Shown in pieces: positions 40,301 to 53,000 of a DNA stretch of 64,000 nucleotides. Position 1 is the first letter of the stretch. Each line of letters begins with the position of its first letter. This stretch comes from Tetrahymena thermophila SB210. Its lineage: Eukaryota; Ciliophora; Oligohymenophorea; Hymenostomatida; Tetrahymenidae. A program made the position numbers and the translations under genes. The notes beneath the pieces are model-generated. The model was not told the origin of the DNA, made no database searches, and saw nothing but the letters and a program-made list of their open reading frames with translations. The stretch is from assembly GCF_000189635.1 (NCBI RefSeq), contig NW_002476258.1:124001-188000 (forward strand). Direction: 5' to 3'.

Positions 40301-42740
40301 TAATCTATTCAAAAATATATCATAAGCAGAAAGTAGGACCCTTTCTTCCAAATTATCTTTCTAAGATAAAAGTAAAAAACCAGTTTAATTGAAATGTAAT
40401 ATTAATAAGGTATTATTCACTAAATTAATGGTTAAAGCTTGTGATTAAGTAGAATAGAAAAAGCTATTTATTTAAACATTATATTTAATTTAATAGAATA
40501 TACTTGAAACATTTTGATTTTATAGGTCTATTGCTTCAATTACTGCTTAGCTTTTAAAGATATTTATTAGATAATTCTATTAGAAGTAGCTAGCTGCATT
40601 ATTAAATTTAGTTTTTGTAGCATAAATTTTATTCTAGTTAATAAGTTGGTATTAATTGCTAAGAATGAATAAAAATATATTTTGGGTAGAAGTCAAGACA
40701 TATAAGTTGCTATTAATCATATTCACAGCTTTTGCATAGAAATCAGTTTTTAAATTAGCCACAGATTGCTTTTTTGTAGCATAATTTATGCCTAATTAAA
40801 ATATTTCTATGCTACTGAAGCAATCAATTATGAGTGATGTACAAGAAAGATCTCTAAAAATGAGAAGTTCATTATCATTTGGTAATTTTTTCAAAAAGTT
40901 ATTTCCAGGATTGTCAAAATTTATTGTATAAAGTAAAGTATGGTCTTTGTAGCTCCAAACATATAAACTTTAAGCAAATGAAATTACATAAAAATCATCA
41001 AAATAAACCAAATCCTACGGCTATGAATCGTTCTTTGGTACTATAATTTGCTCCTCTGCGATGTTTTTTAGAATAAAAGCATCTAATAAAGAAGTAGAAG
41101 AGTTATTTTATTCTTTAACCAATTATTTAGCAACTATTTAATTATCCTTTGACACCCAAATTAATTCTTTATTAGTTGTTTTGATTTATTCATAATCTTA
41201 AATTATATTTTAAAAAATAAATTCATTGTTTGAAGTCTAATTTGAGTTCCCTTGATAATTACCCTGTTAAAATCTTTCATATATATAAGAAGTGTTATTC
41301 AATTCTATTAAAAGATAGTTTCCTTGTAAAGAAAGTTCCAAAGAAATAGGCTAATTAGCTATACTTAAGTTATGATATTACTTGATCAAATACTATGAAT
41401 TAGTCATATTATAAATGTATATAAATTCCGAATCTATAAGATAAGTTTCATTTAAATAATAATTAAACACATATTATTTAAACTAAATAGATTGTGTTTA
41501 ATCAGGTTAACTGTAAACGACTACTTGTTAATTTAGAGATGTAGCATTTACTATTAAAAGCTAGGATCCATTTAACAGTTCTAAAGCTGTACCATTAAAT
41601 ACGGTTATTTTATTTTATACTAAGCTGAAATTTAGATTTAGATTTAACAATAGAATATTTCTAACCAAAAGCGATGGAGAATCTTCATCAACATCCCAAA
41701 ATAAAAGGTTGCCTAATGCTGTCAATCCATAAATACTTCCATTACCAAATATTTCTACACTTTTTAAGTTTTCTTAGATAGGGATTGCCTTTAATATTTA
41801 GATGACATTATAATTATTATATTCTTCATCAAAGCTTCTTGAAGAATAAACCACTAAAACTGCAATTTTATGCAAAGAATCAGAGAAACCAACAAAATAA
41901 TTCAAGAAATTTTGCTAAGTATTCATAACAAATTTAACGAAACCTTGCTTTATTTCTACATCATCATCTTCGTTCAGATTTATAATGGCTATTTTCTTAA
42001 TAAAAAAATGTTAAATAAAAAGGATATTAAGAAAATTACACATAATTTGTTAATAAAGCAATGTAAATAAATTGATAAACTTATTATTTATTTTTAAAAT
42101 TAATAAATCTTTTTCATTACTTAAAAATCGCTAACACTCCAAATGATAACTTGCTTTGCAGAGAAAGAGTAAAAATATTATCCACCATTACTAAACTGAA
42201 CATCAAATATTTGATTTTACTCTTAATATTAGTCTGATATGAGCATAATTCTACTATTTTCAACTTTCCATAATATGAGCTTATCGCTTGAAAAACTAAG
42301 AATCCATTAATCTTGGTAAACTCTGATTCCTCTAATTTCTTATACATGAGACATCTATCCTTGGCTGATATATTTAGGGCATTAGAGTATTTCTTCACAT
42401 AAACTTGTGCTTGAATTCTCCTAATATCCTGTTTCGCAAACGAAAACACATTATTTCTTTATAAATGAATAGTATTAAAAAGAATAAGGGCAAACAGAAA
42501 CACAATATCCCAATTAATCAACTAAAAACCCTTCTGAGCATTTTAAACAATTTCCAACTGGGTCGGTCGCTAAGCAGAATTAGCTGTATTAAGCTACATA
42601 TTTTAAAATTAAAAATGATTACTACAAATGGAGTTAAAAAATAAATAAATCAATGAATGAAATATGAAAGGTTTTTTACCTCTTATTTGAGCTAGCAAGT
42701 TAAAAAATATTACTAAAATTAATTTTATGTATTTGCTCAT
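31397..42740 (-). CDS. Giant Cys-rich multi-pass membrane protein 1 (3521 aa)
   Basis: Seven exons: 42680-42740, 42121-42593, 39168-41995, 36738-39034, 34891-36660, 34514-34740, 31397-34306; 10566 bp, TGA stop. Exon 1 encodes only a signal peptide (MSKYIKLILVIFFNLLAQIR). Residues about 20-80 are Cys-rich (CLKCSEGFL, CVSVCP). About 90-1880 is a long series of beta-propeller-like repeats. About 1890-2380 has parallel beta-helix repeats (FGGALYLQ, IGGGIYY). About 2390-2520 is a second Cys-rich module (GYWRISKDTD, GHIGPLCESC). About 2530-2920 is a multi-pass membrane core with QPGIVSS, SCRQIADKYYISADV, PGIILW and YKKQYYYWEFIK. The final 600 residues form a polar Ser/Gln/Asn-rich cytoplasmic tail. 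It is paralogous to the next gene upstream. It probably acts as a surface receptor or adhesin, but this is inference from the architecture; no function is known to me. Confidence 0.9.
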
Positions 42741-44003
42741 GGAATTAGCTAAAATTTATTTTTGATTGTTTTTAATTGTACTAAAATATTTTCTTAATTA
42801 TCAAATATATTCTTTGCTAAATAAATACACTTATACAATTAATTAATTAGATAAATTAATTGTTTGTTTACCTAATTTTATAAAAAAGTTGTTCAATACT
42901 TTTTTTTCATAATTTGTCAAATAATCAATCTATTGAATGATAATTTTCCGAAATGTACAAAAAATTCAAGAAAAAGTATGTTATTTTAATAGACCTTTTA
43001 TTAGGGTTATTTACCCTTTACTTAATGAATAATTATTTGGTATCAGGGGAATTTACAGTGCTTACTTTTATTTCTGTGCATTTATAAAATAATAAATAAA
43101 ATAAATTTGTCCTATAAAATAATATAATTTCTAAATTTATTTTTCATTAAAATTTCATTTAAAACATTTTTTATTTTTAAATTCATTCACAAAACTTAAA
43201 ATCATTTTATGTTAGATAGACAATGAAAAAGCTAACTTATAATTTAAATTCGTCATAACATATCAATATAGCAAATTTAGTAAATTATAAAAAAATTACA
43301 ATTTATATCTAAAATACTAGAAATATCTTAACAAAATAAAAGTAAAACATATCAAATTTTGTTAAATCTTTTTAATTTTATTTTCAAATTTATTTATTCA
43401 TAAAATATTATTGCTTAAAATTAAATTAAATACAAATTTATTAATTAAAGCTAGGCTGAAAAATAATTTTGGTTTATAAATAGATTTTCATTTTTATTTT
43501 AAGTAAATAAAAAATCAAAATAAATTCGTAAGAAAAATATTTCACAAATTTTATACAATTTGTCAAAAATATTTTATTTATTTTTACAAGTAATCACCAT
43601 ATTCTCTCCAAAATAGCATAGATAGACATACTAAACCTTATTGGTTTATCAATCAATTCAGACCTTTTCTAATTAAGCCTCCAAAAAACTTTTTTTTCTA
43701 GAAAGCTTGAGGGCTTTCAATATATAGAATAATTTCTGTACTTGAATTTTATAAGTTTTCTTAATTTCTGTATTATTTTGCTATTTTCTTCTTTTGTAAA
43801 TAACTTTTATAATTTATTTGTTAGTGTATTAAAATCATTTTTTTTAATTAAACTTCAACTTTATTAAATGAAATAGTCTGAAAAATAAATATACTTTAAT
43901 TGTATCACATTTTTTTATTCATATTTAGTTATAAAATAAAAATAATAAGGAAAATTTTATACAACTTATATACAATTTATGAAAAATATTTTACAAAACA
44001 ATT
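42741..44003. other. Spacer between the two giant membrane-protein genes
   Basis: A 1.26-kb AT-rich spacer upstream of giant gene 1 and downstream of giant gene 2. No coding sequence or distinct element was recognised. Confidence 0.55.
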
Positions 44004-47000
44004 TCAATTTCCCAAAACATTTTGCTTGTTTTAGAATTTATTATTTTAAATCTCTTCCTCACTGCTTGAATTTAAGGAATCTTCTTCATCGCTGCTGCTA
44101 TCACTATTTTGCTATATTATTACATTTTTTCTTCTTTTAGTATTCATTCTTTGCATTTTAAATTAGCTAGAGAGACTTTATTTATCAAAGTTAACTTGGT
44201 TAAGATTAATTATTTACTTTTAGTTTAAACTTTTCATACCTTTATTTTATTATTAATTGACTGCTGTTTATTTATTATAATTTTAGACATTGTTTGAATC
44301 ATTGTAAAGCCTTTTGACGAATTTATTGTTGATTTTTTAATCTCTACCAAGTGTATCATTTAATAGAATCGAAGGTTAATATAATTTCTTTTCAGTTTTT
44401 TTATCAAAATTTTGATAAAGCCTTTTTACTTACTTTTATTCTGCATTTTATGAAGTATTTTAAAACATTTAATTGCCATCATTTAGAACTCGTGTATAAT
44501 TTTATTTATTTTAATTAAATTAATATGGATTATCTATATCTTAGCTTTTATTACTTTGCATTTGTTTTTGGTCAGAAAAAGTTTCTTATTAATTGCTAAT
44601 TTCTTATTTATTCTAATAAATATAATCATAATCTGTATTACTTTTTTATTGACTATTGATCACGTCTATAAAATCACATATTAAAGGCATGGATTAAACT
44701 TTTTGTTGGTTACTATTTTACAATTGCTCCTCTTTTTGTTTTTTTAAAAAACTTTAGAATTTTTTATTTTATTTTTCAAAAACTTTATTTAAGACTTAGT
44801 TTTCGTTATCTTTCATTACAGTTTTATTATTTGAACTTACTTGTTTATTTGGATTCAACTAAGGGTTTTATTCCTCATTTTGCTTAAAAGAATTGTTTTA
44901 TAATTCTATATTATTTAAAATTTTTAAATTTCTCACATCTTTATCTTCAAAATTATTATCATTATTATTATTTACTACTTAAATTGTAAATTAATTTGAA
45001 AAAACTTCCTAATTTTCTGCCTAAAATAAATAATTATTAGAATGTATTTGGCTAGTTGCTGAGCCCAAACGATTCAAAGTATTATTATCTTTTTATATAG
45101 TTTAGATGTAATCAAAATTAATACTTTACGGTTAAGAATCTCCTTAAAACATTATTTTTTCTTTTTGGACATCTAAATTAATAATTTCTTTTGAATTAAA
45201 TTTATTATTACAAACTGATTTGTCATAATATCCTTAAATATTTGAATTCTCCTATTTTTTTTGGCCCTAAGAATGGCCATAGATTGCTTAAGGTTATTAA
45301 ATGCTTTAAGAGTTAAATAATATTCTATCTATATGTAGCTGTAAATATCTCTTATTTTTAACTATATTAACTACCTTTTTCCAGTTTTTATGGGCTCTGA
45401 GGATATTTATGGGCTCTGTTGTATCAAAACAAGAAAATACTCTTGGATATTTCTTTTTTAGAATAGATTTTATTTTTAATATGTGAGTATGAAAATGAGA
45501 CATTAGCTTTTCTCTAACTGAAATATAAAATAGATAAATCAAAAATGCATAATAAACAATAATGTTAAAAATAAGACATATGATCTAAGTAACAGGATAC
45601 TTAGCTTCATATTGGCACATATTTATAAAAATTAAAAAAATTAAACCAATGATAAGCAATCTATCTATTCTATTAAATCTATTCATTTTATATGGCCTAT
45701 ATTAATTGCTAGTAATCAAATAAGCAAGCAAAGTAACGCCAATCATAGAGCATTTAATGAAAAATCTTTTTTAAATGGAAGTATGAATTAAAACTATGAA
45801 TATTTTCTTGTAAGATTTTATGAATTCCCAGTAGTAAAATTTTTATTTATACTCTTAAAATAAAAATCCAAAATTAAATCTCATCGACACACTATCTAAT
45901 CTCTACTTATTTTTCCATAGTTTTCTTAAAATACCGATAGGAATTATAAACTAAATTTAATTAATTAAATTCATTAATTAAGAAAAAATGATTAATTTGA
46001 AATATGTTTACAATCCATAATATAAGGCCTGGAATAGAAATCACAGCAATTGATTTCAAATGCATCTGACTTAAACACTCGCTCATTATATCAGCCTGTA
46101 TATATAATTTATTGCCTATTTCTCTACAAAACACTGTTTCTAGTAGTGAAGAGATAATATTTGGTTGTAGGAAAATAAGAAGAACAAACAATCCATTACT
46201 AAAAAATAGCTTATTGAATTTTTATTACTTATATAAAAGCATAATACTATATATTATCACAATAGAAATAGCATAAATAAGAGGTATTATAAAAATCCAA
46301 ATTATCCTTAAAAACGCTATTTAGATCTTACTTTCATCTACCTTAGCAAATAAGCAATCAAATGAATATAAGAAATTACCAATCGGTATTGAAACAGTGT
46401 TTGGAATGTAATAATATATTTTTTACAGCTAATAATCTTCATAACTTATAATATTTGCAATCTTTATTAATTAAATTATATTGAAATTAGTAAATTAAAT
46501 ACCAAAAAAAAGAGATATTTTCAAATAACTTTCAAAAAATTTAATTAAAATCTTGAATCATAGATTTTCTCAAAAAATAAAAATGTGTATTTTAATTATT
46601 GTTAAATAAAATTATTAAATATTCTTCAAAACTGATTCTTTTGTTAATTTATATTTTATTTGTAAAAAGTAAAATTAACATCAAAAAAATAAAAATTTTT
46701 AAATAAGTTTTCTCAAAAAATAAAATGAATTTTTGAATTAATGTTAAATAAAATTCTAAATATTCCTTCAAAACTGATTTTTTTGTTAATTTATTTTTTA
46801 TTTGTAAAAAGTAAAATTAACATCAAAAACAAAACATATTTTAAATAGTTTCTTCATAAATAAATATAATTTAAATAATAAATTTTCTTAAAAATAAAAT
46901 ATTTTTTTGAATTTTCATTAAACAAAATTATTTAAATATTTTTTCAAAAACTTATTTAGATTAAAAATATACTAAAAAAAAATAAATAAATAAATTAATT

Positions 47001-50000
47001 AAGTAAGTAAGTAAGGATGCTTATATATAAATCAAAAAAAATGTCTAGAAATATAGTAAGAAATTACTTAAAAAAAATGAATAAGTTGCTTTATGTAAAA
47101 GGGAGATAAATCTTTGATCACGCTATTTCCTAATGATATCATACCTATCATCCTTAAATAATAAGAGTAAGCAAATCCTTAAGCCATTTGAATGGCAAGC
47201 TTTTTAAAAACCCAAAAAAAGTAAGTTAATCATAAAATTAATTAAATTTTATAAGCTAATAAATTTACTTTTATCGAGAAAACAATGTATATAATCATTA
47301 CAAAAAAAATAATTATCAGAGGAAAATAATACTGGAAAGTAGACATATCTCTGCATTTATAACAGCTATTAACAAAAATATTTTAAAATTAAAGATTAAA
47401 TTTAGATAAAAAATAATCATACTTTCTTTAGTATTTCATATAGCTTTCACCCCATACTTTACCATAAATGTCACAAGATTCACAAAGAGGTCCTACAAAT
47501 CCTTATTTACAATAAAATCTACTTTCTTCACTTTCAGCTATTTGATAGTAAAATTTAAAAATTTCTTTTTAAACTTATTGATAGATTAATTGGTAAAAAG
47601 TAAAATAAATTAATTTTTATTTTTGATTATAAATAAATAGTAGGTTTTATTTAGTTTTTCATTTAAAGAATAAAATAATTAAACAAATAAATACATACCT
47701 TGGCAATTATCTGGATTATATGAACATTGTAAGATATCATCAGTGTAATTATCATATCTCCAGTAACCGTTTTTGAGCAATATAAGGCTTCCTTAGCAGG
47801 ATCTAGCTTATTCTGGACACTTTAAGCATAGATGAGTGCTATTTTGGATTTAAGAAACAGCTTAAAGTGAATAGAAACCTTCTGGACAAGGATAACATAT
47901 TTGGTATTATTTTTCTTAGATCAAAATTTCTCCTATATTGCATTGTCTAAAATTTACATTGATCTATATTATATTTTACATTTAATTTGTTTGATCTATA
48001 TTGTAAGGAATGACATCAATATCTTTATCTAACTATTTTTTAGATAAATTATATAAAGGAGCATCGATAGAAATGTTTTCGAGTAAATTTTCAAGGTATA
48101 AAAAGATAAAACCTTGATCAAGAGGAGTACCTAATATTCTAATATCATCAAATATCCATTAATTATTATCTACGTCTGTATTTTAGTAATTAAGGATCAT
48201 CTAACCTGCTAATTTAATATTATTTGTACAACTAATAGTAAGAATTTTTATTCTTTACAAAAATGATTAGACAAGATAGTGGGAGTGTTAGTATTTAGAG
48301 ATCTTCACTATAGAATTTTCATCATCATATAAAACAACTCTAATTTCAATGATATCTCCACTCATAAAATTTGACAAAGTATAATTAAATTCATTATTTT
48401 CATCTTTTTTAATTTAATCTTAAAAATCTTGCAATACTATTTTTGAAGGCATAAACCCACAATTATTACCATATATTAAAGCAGAATTGTTAATCAGTTG
48501 CTGTTTATAAACGCCTATCATTTATTTACAAGATATATTATTTTGATTAAATATAGCTCCTCCAATGTTAGCTCTATTGCCTATAAAGTAGCTTGTAGAA
48601 TCAATAAAGAGGTCAGATTAATCTAAAAATATTCCGCCTCCAAAAGCATAGGCTTCATTAAATTAGAAAAAAGAGTGATGCTATATATATAGCTTTGAGT
48701 GAGTAGTGGCAAAAATTGCTGCACCACTCACTGAGGTGTTATTTTTCATAGTAACATTAAACATTTCAGCGTTTGTTTAAAATAAGAATAATGTTGCACC
48801 AAAAACGCAGGTTTAGCATTTATTATTGAAAAAATAGGAATCTTAAAGGATAAAATTGTTAGATTTAATATTAATGAGCTGCTAATTGCATGAATTGTTT
48901 TAAATTTACAAATCATACATTTCAATAGACTCATACTTAAGGGATTAGTGAGATTTTTCATTTGAGTAGACATTATTGTAGAAAATAAAGCTAGTATTTA
49001 TCATCCTTTGAAAAGTTACATTGCCTATTTATAAATTATATATTCCATTTATAGAAAATATAAAATTAGCTAACATCTATTCATCTACATTTGATTCAAA
49101 AACTTTATTATTTATATTTTAACTCTGGCAGTCTTAGATAAAGAGATTTTTTATTTATAGTGACTCAACATTTGTCATTTAAAATAAATTAATTTCTTTC
49201 AATGTAATATTTTTTATTACAACATTTTCTATTGTCAAATTACCTAAATAGTTTTTAATAAAAAATTTAATAATGAAATGAAAACAAAAAATTACTTTGT
49301 CCTTAGAATTCAAACAAGTTCATTTCTACAGTTAAATTTTACATTTAAAGATTTTTAATGATTATTTATTACTATCCTTTGAATCTAAACAAGGGGTTTC
49401 CTACAATTCTTAAATTTTTTAAATCTAAATCATTAATTATTAAAAGAGATTAGTCAGATAAATAAAATCCATTATTCTGATAAGAAATATCAAAAATATT
49501 AACTTTTTATAATATAACTATTTATGAATATTAAGAATATTTATTATTTCTACTTAATGAGGGAGCTTAAAGGAAAAACCCATTCACTAACAAGCTTTTT
49601 ATTAAATATTTTGAAAAAACTAAAAAATCTAAAGAAAAGCTATCTTCTTAGCTGTCATCTTTTACTAAAATATAAGGAAAGAGTCTAAATCTCAATTTTT
49701 ATTTAAACTCAGTCAATTCATTAATCATAAAAGGCTATTCTCCCTAGTTAAGAAAATAGTTTATTGTAATACCATCAAATTAGTTTTCTGCTTATATACA
49801 TGGTTATATCCTATTGATGATTTACTTTTGCTAATACTTTTTCATATCAGAGTTAAAGTCTACATAGCAATTATTAAAAGGTTAAATACTCATATAATTT
49901 AAAGGCACGTCTAAGATATGCAAGCCTAAGTTGCTAAAAAATTGCATCTAAATACTTGTTACTCCTAATTTTTGTGATATATTGTAAAAAACTAGCCTAG

Positions 50001-53000
50001 GATTTTCTACTTAATAGCTATAAGCGATCACAAATTCTTAACTTAAAAAAACTATTTTACTTTAAGTAGCTATGACAAAAAACGGGTCTCCTTGTTGATA
50101 AAAAATAAATTTAACAAAGGGAAAATTAGTTTTTATTTGATTTAACTATAATGTATCTAGCTCATAAAAATTTATTTAGTAAGCAGTAAATACTACAAAA
50201 TATTATTACTAAACAATTTAAATTTAGCTTTAAATACCTGGAGTAAATATCTCATACACTTTTTAAAGAGTTTTTATATCTAAAACTAAAATTTTTCTAG
50301 CTATTTTAGATAAGATAAACACATATCTATCGCTAAATTTTGTTTGATCTATCATAAACTACAATTCAGCTAAAGCTATCTACTTGAAAACTTATTGTGA
50401 AGAACGTGTGGATCCTTGAATGGAGAATTTGTATATTGAATAAGAATTAATTACAAAAATGTTATCTGGTGATAGAGCTTTAATAAAGAATATATCTGAA
50501 GCAAAAGAAAATGAGTTAACAGCAACCAAATTAAAATTATTTTTGGGATACTCTTCTAAAACATAAGATTTAAAGGAGTTTTACTTTTTGCTAGAATTTA
50601 AAAATATACCAATATCAGTATTTTAAATCTATATGCACTTTATTATTCCTTTGTAGTCAAACTATTCATCCATAATATTGATACTATTAATTTAATAACT
50701 TGGCCCTTTATCTTTTTTAGCAACTGTAATATCTAGTGTTTTCTTAATTTGTAAAAGCTTAATTCTAAAAATGGAAGAAATACCTACTTCAAAAATTTAA
50801 TTTTATTATACTAAAAAATAATTGAATTAACTCTATGGAGTATAAATAGTTAAGCCATTCAAATCATAATTAAAAAAATAAGCAGCATTTTAACAAATTA
50901 TTACTGGAAATAACCCATCAAGCAAATGCATGCTTATTACTAAGTTACCAAACTTTGCTATAAAATTGTAACTTTCAAATGGTCCCAATATGTATTTCCA
51001 AAGTACCATATCATCATCTATCATGAGATATAATGTAGATGTTATTTTTAAAATAAGTTATTAGTTGTTGGGTTATTGGGAAGCTTAAAGCTGATTTATT
51101 GAGTAGTATGGAATCCACTAAAGAGTTCCATCTGATTTATTGCAAAACAAAATCATGTGAGTATCCAACTTGTATAAAAATGAACCTGATAGTGGGTAAA
51201 TTTAAATGTCAAATTAAAGCTGCAAATTTAATATATTATATCCAACTAAATTATTCATAAATTAGACGATAACCAATCCTTTTTCTTCAATGTATTTATA
51301 ATTTAAATATTGATTTTAGTCATCAAGCATTCTATATCTGTAAATTAAATCCCCGCTTTTTTTATTAGCTATTGCTATTGATGAAACTTCTATGAATAAA
51401 ACAAAATCTAAATCTCTAAAGCACATAAATTTTTTAACTTGCTCAGGCCAATCTGTATAATAAAATACTTTGTTTCCTTCGTTTTCAAAGTCTAAAACAA
51501 CTCCCCTATTTTATAATTCATAATAAATTAGAATTAGAAGGTTTTTTATGAAAAAAAAAATTTTTTTAATATCTAATACAAAGACATCATGGCGGTTATA
51601 ATTAAACTAATAAAATTAATAATTTATGTTCAGAAAGTAATTTTTAAAAATTTAGATTTTTGATACAAAAGTTATTTATTATTTAAAATTATTAAATTTT
51701 AGTTTGGTATAAAAAAAAAATTAATTTATTTTAATTTTATTAAGTATCTTTTAAAGAATTAAATTTTAAAAGCTCATAATTTATTTTACATAGAATTAGA
51801 GTAAAAAATATGGAAGAGTAAGTCAACAGAATAAGTGGCTGAGAGTGCTGAGGGAATCGAAGGCTAAAACTATAGGTAGAGTTCACCAGTTTTTCTATCA
51901 TAAAATGTGATTTTGTCTTAATAGATTCCTACTACATAAAGATGAGAGTATTCTATTGGGATTAACTCATTTGCTTTATCTTAAATAGTAATAAAAGAGA
52001 AATCTTGATTTTAATATTCATAGAAGATAACATAATAAATTCCTTAATAGTTTATAGCTAAAATTTGTAGCTAGCAATTAATAATATCAATTTATAAATC
52101 CAAGAATTGAGTTACAAAAAGAAAAGTTTATTTCATATCTACAGAGTAAAGTTTTTTTATATTAGGAAAGGAATAAATATGAAAGACTTATGATAGCTAG
52201 TCGTAATAGCAAATTATATGATTATTATTATCTTAATCAACAATTATTCTCACATTTGAGAGAGCATTTTCAGGTAGATTGTAAATATTAGGTTAATAAT
52301 TAGGCTCTGACACCATTTTCAAGTCTACAAGAATAACCTCACTTCTTTATGATGAGAATAATAAGAGTTATTGCATGAATTTAAAAGGAACAATTTTAAA
52401 TATTGTAAATTAGTAATCTACAGAAAATACTAGTTAAGTATTTTTTAAATAATCGTAAATTCTTAGCTTATTATTTTGGGCATTAGACACAATTATAAAA
52501 TTATCTATCTATTCTAAAAATACTTTTTGATTTTTAGCATCAAATGGAGTAATAGAGCTATTATTAGATGTGACTAAGATCGTTGTAGAGTTTCCAAACT
52601 GCTGATGATGAATAGTTTTATTTTGAAAAACATAAAAAAGCCTATCATTTAGACAATCATAGAAAACTTTAGATAGAATATTTGCAGAAGAATACTAATC
52701 CTAAATGAGTATCTTTTGTGAGCTGTATAAATCTATAATCATATATCTTTTATAATCATATAAGAAAAATATCTTACCTGTATCAGCAAAATCTTACCAT
52801 AAGTTAACTATTTATGCATTAATCTACTATAAAAAGATTTCTACTTTTTGAACAACATCATAGATAACAAATCGCTCTCTCTGAAGGAGAGTAAGCTAAT
52901 TCAAATTTTTAGAAAAATATAATCCTAAAACACTATTTTTCTTATTTTACTTCTTTGAAATAATATAATTTATCTAAAGTGTGTCATCCAAAATGTAGAT

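Noticed and set aside
41870-42070. 66-codon plus-strand ORF
   Set aside because: It is antisense across an exon and intron boundary of giant gene 1 and has no motif of its own.
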